Source: Bacteroidota bacterium (GTDB lineage: Bacteria > Bacteroidota > Ignavibacteria > Ignavibacteriales > Ignavibacteriaceae). Taken from it: a stretch of DNA of 64,000 nt. How positions within the stretch are numbered: the stretch's first letter is position 1; each line of letters opens with the position of its first letter. Location: assembly GCA_021815405.1 (NCBI GenBank), contig JAKAGV010000001.1, forward strand, positions 434,001 through 498,000, written 5' to 3'. Made by a program: the position numbers and the translations under genes. The notes beneath the pieces are model-generated. The model searched no databases. It had not been told where the DNA came from and saw nothing but the letters and a program-made list of their open reading frames with translations. Positions 36,885-45,606 of the stretch are shown piece by piece.

Positions 36885-38015
36885 ATGGATATATCAAAAG
36901 CAAGAGAAAGCTTCCCCTACCTTAAACACGGAAAGATTTATTTTAATCATGCATCTACCGGACCTTTATGTACGCCGGTACTTGAGAATATAGCCAAGGT
37001 GCTCTATGAAAAGAGCGAAACCAACATCGATGAATACCGGGGTCTTCTTTCTATTATGTCTGAAACAAAAAACCACCTTGCGATTTTAATAAACACTAAA
37101 CCAGAAAGAATTGCTTTTGTCGACAATACTTCGAACGGAATAAATGTTTTAGCTACCGGGATTAAATTAAAAAAAGGCGATAGAATAATTCTTAACGATC
37201 TGGAGTTTCCTGCAAACGTTTATCCTTTTCTTAATTTAAAAAGATTTGGAGTTGAAGTTGACTTTGTAAAATCTCATGATGGAATTGTAACCGCCGAAGA
37301 TGTTATTGAATTAATTAAACCGGAGACAAAAATAGTTTCGATTAGCCAGGTACAGTTTTTAACTGGCTATCGAGTTGATCTTGAAAAAATTGGAAAATTC
37401 TGTAAAGAAAAGGGAATAATCTTTTCTGTCGATGCAATACAGGGATTAGGAGCAGTAAGATTGGATGTCGAAAGAGATAATATTGATTTCATTTCGGCAG
37501 GAAGCCAAAAATGGCTGCTTGGATTGCAGGGACTAGGAGTAATTTATGTTTCCGAAAAGCTTCAAGATATGATGCAGCAGGATAATGTTGGCTGGCTTTC
37601 TGTAGCAGATGCTTGGAACCTCCTTCATTATGATTTAACTCTGAAAAATACTGCCGAAAGATTTCAAGGCGGAACTCTTAATTCAGTAGGTATTTATGCT
37701 TTGAATGCTTCGATGAAATTCTTTAAGCAGTTTGGATTTGATGAGATAGAAAAGAAAGTAATCGAAAACTCGATCTACCTAATCAGCAAACTTGAGGAAG
37801 CAGGCATTAAGCCGATTCTTAGCGGCTGTAGCAAAAAAAATATTGCCGGAATTGTCAGCTTTAAACACAGTGAAGCTCAGAAAATTTTTGATTCTTTTGC
37901 CAAAATAAATATTCATTGCGCCGTCCGTGAAGGTATGGTTAGGTTGTCGCCGCATTTTTACAACAATACCGAAGAGGTTGAAAGGGTAGTTGAGGAGTTG
38001 AAAAAGATAATCTAG
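36885..38015 (+). CDS. Class V aminotransferase (cysteine desulfurase-like)
   Basis: This is a PLP-dependent fold-type I enzyme. FNHASTGPL is the N-terminal substrate region, VDAIQGLGAVRLDV carries the PLP-pairing Asp, and SAGSQKWLLG holds the PLP lysine. No catalytic-loop cysteine of SufS/IscS type is evident, so it may be a lyase or desulfurase variant such as an isopenicillin-epimerase-like enzyme. ATG at 36885 is preferred; an in-frame TTG at 36873 would add four residues. It stands alone, with the repeat array following. Confidence 0.82.
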   Translation: MDISKARESFPYLKHGKIYFNHASTGPLCTPVLENIAKVLYEKSETNIDEYRGLLSIMSETKNHLAILINTKPERIAFVDNTSNGINVLATGIKLKKGDRIILNDLEFPANVYPFLNLKRFGVEVDFVKSHDGIVTAEDVIELIKPETKIVSISQVQFLTGYRVDLEKIGKFCKEKGIIFSVDAIQGLGAVRLDVERDNIDFISAGSQKWLLGLQGLGVIYVSEKLQDMMQQDNVGWLSVADAWNLLHYDLTLKNTAERFQGGTLNSVGIYALNASMKFFKQFGFDEIEKKVIENSIYLISKLEEAGIKPILSGCSKKNIAGIVSFKHSEAQKIFDSFAKINIHCAVREGMVRLSPHFYNNTEEVERVVEELKKII

Positions 38016-38062
38016 TTTTATTAAACCCATTTCAAAATCTCTCATTTTCAGGATAAAAATGC

Positions 38063-38505
38063 GATTTGTGATTTAGAAATCATATTTTTTAAATTAGAAA
38101 TCGCGTTTTTCAAATTAGGAAATGCAATTTCCAAATTCTGAATAGGGTTTTCAATTTCTTAATTGCGATTTTCAAATTGCAAATCGCATTTTTTAAATAG
38201 CAAATCACAAATTTCAAATAGAAAAACGTAATTTTTAATTAATAACTGAAGTTACGCAAAATGAATAAAATGATCCATTTGTCATTCCGAACTTGTTTCG
38301 GAATCTTTATTTTTAAGCTGTTTTTAGATGCTGAAACAAGTTCAGCATGACAATTGCGTAACTTCAGTTAATAAATCAAGAATTTCAAATTTCATATTGT
38401 AGTTTTCATATAAGAAATTATGAAATTCAATTTATAGATCGTCTTTTTTAAATAAGAAATTGCATTTTTTTAAGGACAAAAAGTAAATTTTAATTTTCAA
38501 ATCGC
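38063..38505. repeat. 21-bp tandem repeat array, split by the inverted-repeat element
   Basis: About 15 degenerate units of 20-21 bp. The consensus is near ATTTTTCAAATTAGAAATCGC, that is three 7-nt words. Units are clear at 38063, 38084, 38105, 38126, 38147, 38167, 38188 and 38209, then resume after the 128-bp element at 38401, 38422, 38443, 38464 and 38485. All frames are interrupted, so it is non-coding. This is the main content of the 555-bp gap between the aminotransferase and def. Confidence 0.85.
38243..38370. mobile_element. 128-bp inverted-repeat element (MITE-like), copy 1
   Basis: Perfect 17-bp terminal inverted repeats: taactgaagttacgcaa at 38243-38259 and its complement at 38354-38370. 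Inside lie two related hairpins facing each other: ttccgaa/ttcggaa at 38285-38303 and atgctgaa/ttcagcat at 38328-38348, each with a 5-nt loop. There is no coding capacity. It interrupts the 21-bp array. TA dinucleotides at each end would fit a TA target duplication. The second copy is at 45479-45606. Confidence 0.85.
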
Positions 38506-38570
38506 ATTTGATAAGTTCCCCAATTGAGTTTCTTAACTTACAAAATGTAATATCTTTTATTGATTCAAAC

Positions 38571-39071
38571 TTATTTCAAAAATGATCTTTGGCTCCGAAG
38601 TGTAAAAGACTTTCCGTCTATCGCTCTAGATACAGAAAGAATGCCATTTAAATGGTCAACTTCATGCTGGATCAACTCGGATAAATCATCCTGCAAATCC
38701 ATGGATTGAAAATTCCATTCAAGATCTCTAAATGTAACGTGACATCTTTTATGCCTTTTCACTTTAACCAACAATTCCGGGAAGCTCATACAGTCATCCC
38801 AAAGTTCAAACATTTCTGCACTTAAAATATCAAGTACTGGATTTATTAGAACCACTGGTTTATCAATATTCATATAAACCACTCTTTTCATAAAACCAAT
38901 CTGCGGAGCGGCAATTGCTCTTCCGGCATTGTATCTTTTTCGAAAATCCATTAACGTATCATGAAGGTCATTAACCTCAGTCTTTATGGATTCTATTTCT
39001 TCCTGATTAACAGCTGCACAGACCTCATAAAGCTTTGGATTGCCAAGTAGTAAAATTTCTCTAACTGCCAT
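38571..39071 (-). CDS. def: Peptide deformylase, divergent
   Basis: This metalloenzyme removes the formyl group from new proteins. Motif 1 is GRAIAAPQ (residues 50-57), and motif 3 is QHEVDH with metal ligands His136 and His140 and catalytic Glu137. Motif 2, normally EGCLS, reads DDCMS, keeping the metal ligand Cys94. At 166 residues it is complete. The changed motif 2 and a weakly conserved C-terminus suggest a secondary or specialised deformylase rather than the main housekeeping copy. Confidence 0.85.
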   Translation of the reverse strand: MAVREILLLGNPKLYEVCAAVNQEEIESIKTEVNDLHDTLMDFRKRYNAGRAIAAPQIGFMKRVVYMNIDKPVVLINPVLDILSAEMFELWDDCMSFPELLVKVKRHKRCHVTFRDLEWNFQSMDLQDDLSELIQHEVDHLNGILSVSRAIDGKSFTLRSQRSFLK

Positions 39072-39226
39072 ATCAATTGTTATTATCCGATGTTTAATGA
39101 AAATTAAAATTTTATACCTAAATTACAAGCACAAAAATTAAAAAGAAAAACATTAGAAAATTTCTTGCCGGAAAAATTAAATGGTCTAAACATGCTTTTC
39201 TCGGCAGAATTATATTTCAAAAGTTC

Positions 39227-39871
39227 ATGGAAAATCAAATGAAAAGAATAAATATTCCCGATGCGATTGTCATAATTTTTTCTACTTTGTTTTTAGTCTT
39301 TTTTACGACAGTTAATGCACAGCAGAAAAGAAATAGTTTGCAAAACAAAAAATCCGGAAAAAGCACTGAAAACATAGTTGCAGGCTGGAATAAAGCGGTA
39401 AGGGTAAGTCCAAAGGCTTCAATTACTGAAACCATTGGAGTTACGGATGTTACTATTTCTTATAGTCGCCCCGGTGTAAAAGGCAGAAAGATTTGGGGAG
39501 GATTGGTTCCGTACGATAAAGTCTGGCGTGCCGGCGCTAACGAAGCAACAAAAATTACTTTCTCTGGAAATGTGTTAATCAACGGTAAAAAATTGCCTGC
39601 CGGTTCTTACGGTTTCTTTATTATACCGAGAGAAAAGGACTGGACAATAATCTTCAACAAAGTAGCTGACCAGTGGGGTGCCTTTGAATATAACGAGGCA
39701 GAAGATGCAATGCGGCTAAATGTTACCCCCCAGAAATCTAATTATAATGAGTGGCTGGATTACACTTTCGAAAATATGGTAGTGAATGAGCATGGTAAAA
39801 ATTCAGCTGTAGTTTGCTTAAACTGGGATAAGCTTAAAGTTCCTTTCACAGTTGAAGCGGATGTGAAGTAA
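39227..39871 (+). CDS. DUF2911 secreted protein
   Basis: This 214-residue exported protein has a signal peptide (hydrophobic about residues 13-30, ending NAQ). The DUF2911 domain is recognised by ISYSRPGVKGRKIWGGLVPYDKVWRAGANEAT and GSYGFFIIP. The family is common in Bacteroidota and has no defined function; it is predicted to be a beta-sandwich. The start is ATG 39227; ATG 39239 is an alternative with a tighter signal peptide. It is convergent with the phosphohexomutase. Confidence 0.85.
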   Translation: MENQMKRINIPDAIVIIFSTLFLVFFTTVNAQQKRNSLQNKKSGKSTENIVAGWNKAVRVSPKASITETIGVTDVTISYSRPGVKGRKIWGGLVPYDKVWRAGANEATKITFSGNVLINGKKLPAGSYGFFIIPREKDWTIIFNKVADQWGAFEYNEAEDAMRLNVTPQKSNYNEWLDYTFENMVVNEHGKNSAVVCLNWDKLKVPFTVEADVK

Positions 39872-39876
39872 ATTTA

Positions 39877-39951
39877 GATGCTGGATCCTGGATGCTAGAT
39901 GAATGAAGTTGTATTTAATATCCAGTATCCAGAATCAAGCATCCAGGATCA
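39877..39951. repeat. Hairpin of 7-nt repeated words between convergent genes
   Basis: A 13-bp perfect stem (gatcctggatgct at 39884-39896 and its complement at 39938-39950) is embedded in tandem 7-nt words of the type GGATGCT / ATCCAGA on each arm. The right arm runs into the stop codon of the convergent phosphohexomutase. It probably acts as a two-way terminator. Confidence 0.65.
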
Positions 39952-41295
39952 ACTCCGGATAGCTTTTAACAATTCTTCAGTTTTTTCTTCCATTAATTTT
40001 TTATCTCCTCTGCTTTCAACATTTAAGCGGATAATTGGTTCGGTGTTGGATATTCTTAAATTAAAGCGCCAAGAATCAAACTCAACACTTAAACCATCGA
40101 GATGATCAATCTTTCCACCGGAATATTTCTTTTCCAACTCAACAAGCTTTCCGGCAGGATCACTTATTTTGGAATTTATTTCTCCGCTGCATGGATATGC
40201 CTTAATCATCTCTTCAACCAGATGAGATAATGGCTTATTCTCTTCTGAAATTAATTGAAGAATTAAAAGGAAGGGAATCATACCACTATCTGAGTAAGAA
40301 TTATCTCTGAAATAATGATGAGCAGACATCTCACCGCCGTAAACAGCGTTTACTTCTCGCATTTTCTGTTTTATGAATGCATGCCCGCTTTTTGAAACTA
40401 CCGGAACTCCGCTGCTATTTTTAACAACGTCCAGAGTATTCCAGGTTAATCTTGGATCGTGTACTATCTTTTCACCCGGATGTTTCTTTAAAATTGATTT
40501 TGCCAGAAGCGCGACAATGTAATAACCTTCGATAAAATTACCTTTTTCATCAAAGAAAAAACATCTATCATAATCACCGTCCCATGCTACACCCAAATCA
40601 GCTTTGTTTGAAACTACTGCATCGATTGTTGCTTGCCGGTTTTCAGGAAGTAGGGGATTAGGCACTCCATTCGGAAATTCGGAGTCCGGCTCGAAAAAAA
40701 CTTTTATCATTTTTACAGGTAATAATTTTTCTAACTGGTTTAGTGCAAGTCCGGCGCAGCCATTACCTGCATTAACAACAACTTTCAACGGTTTTATTTT
40801 CTTAGAATCATAAAAATGATTTAGATTTTTTATGAAGTCATTCATTATATCTACAGATGAAATCTTTCCTTTGACTTTAGATATTTCCGGCAGTTTGTTG
40901 CTGAGAATAATTTGCTCAATCTCTTGAAGCCCGGAGTCATATCCGACTGGCACAGAATTTCTTTTTACGAACTTCATCCCGTTATATTCCGGCGGATTGT
41001 GGCTTGCGGTAATCATTATTCCGCCGTCTGCATCTAAAGCAGGAGTAGAATAGTAAATCATCTCGGTTCCGCATAAACCGATATCAATTACATCAGCGCC
41101 GGAGTCAGTTAAACCTCTGGCTAAAGCTTCAGAAAGTTCCTTGGAAGATTTGCGTACATCGTGTCCTATTACAACTTTCTTTCCGCTAATATATTTTGCA
41201 TAGGTTAAACCGATTTTATAAGCAAGTTCTGTATTTAGCTCCGATGGTACTTTCCCTCTTATATCGTAAGCTTTGAAGCATTTTATATTTTTCAT
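39949..41295 (-). CDS. Phosphomannomutase/phosphoglucomutase
   Basis: This 448-residue alpha-D-phosphohexomutase has FKAYDIRGKVP at the start, the phosphoserine loop TASHNPPEYNGMKF and the metal loop DGDYDRCFFF. GEMSAHHYFRDN is the sugar-binding loop, and SNTEPIIRLNVE the phosphate-binding site. It interconverts hexose-1- and 6-phosphates for sugar-nucleotide synthesis. The sequence type (ManB/AlgC) favours mannose or dual specificity. It stands alone on the minus strand. Confidence 0.93.
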   Translation of the reverse strand: MKNIKCFKAYDIRGKVPSELNTELAYKIGLTYAKYISGKKVVIGHDVRKSSKELSEALARGLTDSGADVIDIGLCGTEMIYYSTPALDADGGIMITASHNPPEYNGMKFVKRNSVPVGYDSGLQEIEQIILSNKLPEISKVKGKISSVDIMNDFIKNLNHFYDSKKIKPLKVVVNAGNGCAGLALNQLEKLLPVKMIKVFFEPDSEFPNGVPNPLLPENRQATIDAVVSNKADLGVAWDGDYDRCFFFDEKGNFIEGYYIVALLAKSILKKHPGEKIVHDPRLTWNTLDVVKNSSGVPVVSKSGHAFIKQKMREVNAVYGGEMSAHHYFRDNSYSDSGMIPFLLILQLISEENKPLSHLVEEMIKAYPCSGEINSKISDPAGKLVELEKKYSGGKIDHLDGLSVEFDSWRFNLRISNTEPIIRLNVESRGDKKLMEEKTEELLKAIRS

Positions 41296-41580
41296 TTTTA
41301 GTTAAACTCCGGTTTTATTATTTGATTGAAAAATTTATCATGGAAGAAATTCTGAATTACCAGGTGTTAGATATTCTTTTAATTTTGAAAGACCAAATTT
41401 AAAAAAATAAATTATGGATTCCATGAACATGTTCCAAAAATCCATTTAGAGCACTATCATTCATTTTTTAATATAAAACAAAAATTTTTAATGAAGTTCA
41501 AGAATTCGCATGATAACTATGGAGAATTATTTTTCATTGGACTTTTTAAAAAGAACTTTTTACTTTAGCACGTTAAATTT

Positions 41581-41904
41581 ATGAGGGTGAAGATTATCGC
41601 AACTAATTATACTGTGAAATGGCATTTTGCCAAATGTAACAATTCGAAATGCAACGCGATTTTCCTGGTAAATCCTGAAGAGACGCCAGGTGATTTGGGG
41701 TTCATTTGTCCCGAATGCAGCGCTAAGACAACAACTTCTCATGTTGTTCAATGTTCGAGCTGCAAAACAATTTTAAATTTTGTTAGGGCTACACCCAACG
41801 AAGAAAAGGTTGTGTTTAGTGTACCCAAGTGTTCGCATTGTGTCGGGACGTTAGAAGATGAATGGGAAATTGAACCGCTTTATCAGCCGGATTCATATAT
41901 TTAA
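41581..41904 (+). CDS. Small cysteine-rich (zinc-ribbon-like) protein
   Basis: This 107-residue protein has four cysteine pairs or near pairs: CNNSKC, CPEC, CSSC and CSHC, consistent with two zinc-binding knuckles. There is no signal peptide or membrane segment. The family is not recognised. It may bind nucleic acid or a protein partner; this is not demonstrated. It is a single gene with a hairpin after it. Confidence 0.65.
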   Translation: MRVKIIATNYTVKWHFAKCNNSKCNAIFLVNPEETPGDLGFICPECSAKTTTSHVVQCSSCKTILNFVRATPNEEKVVFSVPKCSHCVGTLEDEWEIEPLYQPDSYI

Positions 41905-41943
41905 TTTTTCATTTATATCTTCTAATTGTTAAATCGTTTTTAA

Positions 41944-41976
41944 CTTCTGGAAACAAATTTAAATTGTTTCCGGAAG
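41944..41976 (+). terminator. Stem-loop after the zinc-ribbon gene
   Basis: A 13-bp stem (cttctggaaacaa / ttgtttccggaag, one G-T pair) with a 7-nt loop, 40 bp after the stop. There is no clean T-tract, so it is a weaker terminator call. Confidence 0.5.
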
Positions 41977-42131
41977 CTCTATATATTTTACTCAAAATTC
42001 TACAAATAAATTCCACAAAATTTTTTCTTATTAAGTCTTAAAAAATGATGAGCGGCAAAATAATTTGACGATTATTTTGTTATCCTACCATAAGGTTTTA
42101 ATTTTAGCGCTTAAATTTTAAAGGAATTAAT

Positions 42132-44306
42132 ATGAAAAATTTTTTTAACAAATTCTGGTTCATTCCGGCGTTCCTGCTTCTGTTTTTTTCAGCCGGATGT
42201 TCCTCCACATCGCAAGTTCAGAATAACGGGGCTGCAAATTATAGCTGGCTCAATCTTGATACGGTTAAAGCCGGCAAGTATGATACCGGTACAATGTGGA
42301 CTTTCGATTATCCGCCATTAAAATATTTTAAAGAAAAATATAATTTTACTCCTTCTGAAGAGTGGCTGGATAATGTCCGCATGTCAGCTCTTCGCTTTGC
42401 AAATTATTGCTCAGCTTCTTTCGTCTCTGCAGATGGACTTGTAATGACAAACCATCACTGCGGAAGAGAATCTGTTGCCGAAGTTACCAAACCCGGTGAA
42501 GATTTATTCGACAACGGTTTTTATGCAAAAACTTTAGCAGATGAAAGAAAAGTCCCCGGCTTATATGTCGATCAGTTGGTCGCCATTAAAGATGTAACTA
42601 ATGATATTCAGTCTGCTATGAATAAAGGAAAAACTCCTGAAGAAAAAGTAATGTTTCAAAGAGCCGAAATGGAAAAACTTCAGAAACAGTACGAAAAGGA
42701 AACAGGTTACAGAGCTCAGATTGTTACCTTATATAATGGAGGTAAATATTCTCTTTATGGATATAAGAGGTACACTGATGTTAGATTAGTATTTTCTCCC
42801 GAAGCTTCTCTCGGTTATTTCGGCGGCGATTACGATAATTTTACTTATCCCCGCTATGATCTAGATTGCAATTTCTTTAGAGTTTACGAAAATGGTAAAC
42901 CGCTGCATACCGAACATTATTTCCATTGGAGCCCTGAAGGCGCTCAACCCGGTGAGCCTGTCTTTGTAGTGGGAAATCCAGGACACACAGACAGATTAAA
43001 GACCGTTGCTCAATTAGAATTTTTAAGAGATGTTCAATATCCCAGAACATTGGATTTGTTGAATACTTTGGTAGATATTTATTCAAATGCTATTGCACAG
43101 CATCCTGAATTAAAAGCGAAACTTCAAAATAGATTGTTTGGATTTTCAAATTCTCAAAAAGCTTACACTGGTATGCTTGCCGGATTAAGAGATCCTGTCT
43201 TAATGCAAAGGAAAGTTGACTTCGAAAAGAAATTCCAGGCAGAAGTTGACGCAAAACCAAATTTAAAATCTGAGTATGGCGATCTTTGGAATAAAATTGC
43301 GGCATTGCAGGGACAAAAAAGTAAAATTGCTAATGTTAGTTATGCGCTTAGTATAAATCCCTATACAAGCTCAAGATATTTCTTAATTGCACGGGATGTA
43401 ATAAACCTTGCTGATCAGCTGAAGCTTCCTGAATCTGAGAGAGGAAAGCAGTACAAGGGTGCTGAGCTTGATTCCACAATTGACAACCTTATTCCTCAAA
43501 ATCCGAATACGGATTTAGACAACGCTATGTTGAAAGTCCAAATTGCGAAGTTTTACAAGTATCTTACTTCAGATCAGTCCATTGTTGAAAAGATTACTGG
43601 CGGGAACACTGGCGACGCTGCGGTTAATTATATGCTCGATAATACCGTACTTACAAATTCAGATAAACTTAAAGCATTGGTTAAAGAAGGTCCTGATGCA
43701 ATTTTAGGTTCATCTGATCCGTTCATCTATTTCCTCGTTAAAACTGATGCTCAAAGGACAAAACTGCAAAGTGAAGAAATGCAGATTGCTTCTGAAGAAA
43801 CTACTTACTCTCAAGAACTTGGTAAAGCATTGTTTGATGTTTACGGTACATCGATTCCACCGGATGCAACTTTTACCCTTCGCATTTCTGATGGTGTTGT
43901 AAAAGGCTATCCTTACAACGGAACCATAGCGCCACCGTTTACAACCTTTTACGGATTGTATGACAGGTATTATTCTTTTGGTAAAGAATATCCTTGGAAC
44001 TTACCTGAAAGATGGCAGAATCCTCCGGCAGATTTCAAATTATCTACACCGTTGGATTTTGTTTGCACTAGTGATATAATCGGCGGTAATTCCGGAAGTC
44101 CTGTAATAAATGAGAAGGCACAAATTGTAGGTCTTGCATTTGACGGCAACATTGAAAGTCTGCCCGGCAATTTCATCTTTACAACAAAGACGAATAGGGC
44201 AGTAGCAGTTCAGTCTGTTGGAATGATGGAAGCAATTAAAGATTTGTATAAGGCTACACGTCTTAGTGATGAACTTGAGGCTGGTAAAATAGTTTCGGAT
44301 AAATAA
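42132..44306 (+). CDS. S46-family dipeptidyl-peptidase (DPP7-like)
   Basis: This 724-residue serine exopeptidase releases dipeptides from oligopeptides. A lipobox (SAGC, Cys23) predicts a lipoprotein, unlike the usual soluble periplasmic form. The catalytic His is in MTNHHCGRE (residues 106-112) and the nucleophile Ser654 in GGNSGSP. Eighteen residues further, FDGN has Gly at the position where DPP7 has Gly and DPP11 has Arg, so a preference for hydrophobic P1 rather than acidic residues is inferred. Such enzymes serve amino-acid-fermenting Bacteroidota. Confidence 0.92.
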   Translation: MKNFFNKFWFIPAFLLLFFSAGCSSTSQVQNNGAANYSWLNLDTVKAGKYDTGTMWTFDYPPLKYFKEKYNFTPSEEWLDNVRMSALRFANYCSASFVSADGLVMTNHHCGRESVAEVTKPGEDLFDNGFYAKTLADERKVPGLYVDQLVAIKDVTNDIQSAMNKGKTPEEKVMFQRAEMEKLQKQYEKETGYRAQIVTLYNGGKYSLYGYKRYTDVRLVFSPEASLGYFGGDYDNFTYPRYDLDCNFFRVYENGKPLHTEHYFHWSPEGAQPGEPVFVVGNPGHTDRLKTVAQLEFLRDVQYPRTLDLLNTLVDIYSNAIAQHPELKAKLQNRLFGFSNSQKAYTGMLAGLRDPVLMQRKVDFEKKFQAEVDAKPNLKSEYGDLWNKIAALQGQKSKIANVSYALSINPYTSSRYFLIARDVINLADQLKLPESERGKQYKGAELDSTIDNLIPQNPNTDLDNAMLKVQIAKFYKYLTSDQSIVEKITGGNTGDAAVNYMLDNTVLTNSDKLKALVKEGPDAILGSSDPFIYFLVKTDAQRTKLQSEEMQIASEETTYSQELGKALFDVYGTSIPPDATFTLRISDGVVKGYPYNGTIAPPFTTFYGLYDRYYSFGKEYPWNLPERWQNPPADFKLSTPLDFVCTSDIIGGNSGSPVINEKAQIVGLAFDGNIESLPGNFIFTTKTNRAVAVQSVGMMEAIKDLYKATRLSDELEAGKIVSDK

Positions 44307-44319
44307 CAAATTACTTCAT

Positions 44320-44354
44320 AACCTTGAAGGTCACTGCTATAGACCTTCAAGGTT
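44320..44354. terminator. Two-way terminator-like hairpin
   Basis: A perfect 13-bp inverted repeat (aaccttgaaggtc at 44320-44332; complement at 44342-44354) lies between the convergent S46 peptidase and the barrel gene. Confidence 0.65.
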
Positions 44355-44409
44355 ACATTTAATCTAAAGTCCTGTTAAATTTTCTTTCCAAATCCAAATC
44401 TTCAGTCGA

Positions 44410-44991
44410 TTAAAAATAATATTCTGTTTGAAGATGAACTGATACAAACCAAACATTTGTGTTGGTAAATGTCAAACCGTATTCTGTTCCAATGCCAAGC
44501 TTAAAACCTTGTTCTGCGCTGTTTCTAAAATCTAACCCCGGAAGTATAGAAAATGCTAAGCCGGTATCCCATTCATTTAAATTTGCGAAAGTTCTGTCGT
44601 TTATCATAATAATTCCTAAGCCTTCCTCAACATATATTGAACTGCTTAATGGCTGGGATAAGATTCCTTTTAAGGATATGCTTTTTATAAACGGGGTATA
44701 ACTGTTTGGATTTTGAGGAAGCAGAACATTTATATTTACGGCATAATTAAGGCTCAGCCTTAATATAACATTGCCGGTGAACCCCGGATTACCTTCAACA
44801 AAGAAAGAAGAGTTGAAACTTCCGGTTGAAGGTAAATTTCCCCCAATCGTTCCTCCGCCGGCATTTATTCCAATACCAAAATTATTTTGAGCCACAGTAA
44901 ATGGCGTATACACTGTTATTGCTAAAATGATAGAAAGGATTGTATATATGGCTGCATATTTCTTCATAAAAATTTTCCGGCATTGGATCAA
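44410..44991 (-). CDS. Small outer-membrane beta-barrel protein
   Basis: This 193-residue exported protein has a signal peptide (hydrophobic about residues 13-32, then VAQNN), alternating amphipathic strands and a C-terminal aromatic ending (LQTEYYF) typical of outer-membrane barrels of 8 strands. No specific family or ligand is recognised. ATG at 44991 is used; an ATG at 44967 gives a signal peptide starting MKKYA and is likely the true start. It stands alone. Confidence 0.7.
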   Translation of the reverse strand: MIQCRKIFMKKYAAIYTILSIILAITVYTPFTVAQNNFGIGINAGGGTIGGNLPSTGSFNSSFFVEGNPGFTGNVILRLSLNYAVNINVLLPQNPNSYTPFIKSISLKGILSQPLSSSIYVEEGLGIIMINDRTFANLNEWDTGLAFSILPGLDFRNSAEQGFKLGIGTEYGLTFTNTNVWFVSVHLQTEYYF

Positions 44992-45151
44992 ATTATTTTA
45001 CCTTAAATGTTCAATTCAAAATGTAAGTTAAAAATAATTTTTAATGACACAAATCCCAAAAGAAGAATAGAACATTTTGTTGTTACGCATCCTGATATTG
45101 TTTAGAAAGCTTTATTTTTGATAATTCAAAATCAATTTAAAAGAAACTACT

Positions 45152-45481
45152 ATGAAAACATCGGAGATAAAGTTTACAATCCAGCTTGACGAAAAGAAGA
45201 TGCCGAAAAAAATTGAATGGGAAGCTACCGACGCCGGTTTCGAAGGGAAAAAACCATGCAATTCAATGATGATTTCTCTTTGGGATAAAGAAGAGAGGAT
45301 AACACTGGGTATCGATCTGTGGACAAAAGAAATGCTGATTGAGGATATGAATATCCACTATTACCAGATTTTTACAAAGATGGCGGATACTTATTTAAAA
45401 GCTACAAACAACAACGAAGCAGCCAAGATGATTCATGATTTTAGCGGTGAGTTTGCCAAGAAGCTTGAAATACTTACTTAA
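45152..45481 (+). CDS. gldC: GldC-family protein (gliding motility)
   Basis: This 109-residue soluble protein matches GldC: KTSEIKFTIQLDE start, the P-K-K-I-E-W segment, IDLWTKEMLIEDM and ADTYLKAT. In Flavobacterium GldC is an accessory factor that aids gliding and is not a structural motor part. No other gld, spr or type IX secretion genes are in the window. The TAA stop codon at 45479-45481 is also the first three bases of the 128-bp inverted-repeat element. Confidence 0.85.
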   Translation: MKTSEIKFTIQLDEKKMPKKIEWEATDAGFEGKKPCNSMMISLWDKEERITLGIDLWTKEMLIEDMNIHYYQIFTKMADTYLKATNNNEAAKMIHDFSGEFAKKLEILT

Positions 45482-45606
45482 CTGAAGTTACACTATTGTC
45501 ATGCTGAACTTGTTTCAGCATCTTAATACAGCTTAAAATTAAAGGTTCCGAAACAAGATCGGAATGACAATAGAACCTTTATATTTGTTTTACGTAATTT
45601 CAGTTA
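45479..45606. mobile_element. 128-bp inverted-repeat element (MITE-like), copy 2
   Basis: Same length as copy 1 but in the opposite orientation, about 85-87% identical by eye (roughly 17 differences). The terminal repeats are taactgaagttac at the left and its near-complement ending cagtta at the right, with one mismatch in the outer 13 bp. The inner hairpins with atgctgaa and ttccgaa arms are kept. It fills the whole space between gldC and the convergent LytTR gene; both stop codons lie inside its ends. Confidence 0.85.

Noticed and set aside
38063-38505. Possible CRISPR array
   Set aside because: Units are contiguous and degenerate, with no alternating unique spacers and no cas genes nearby.
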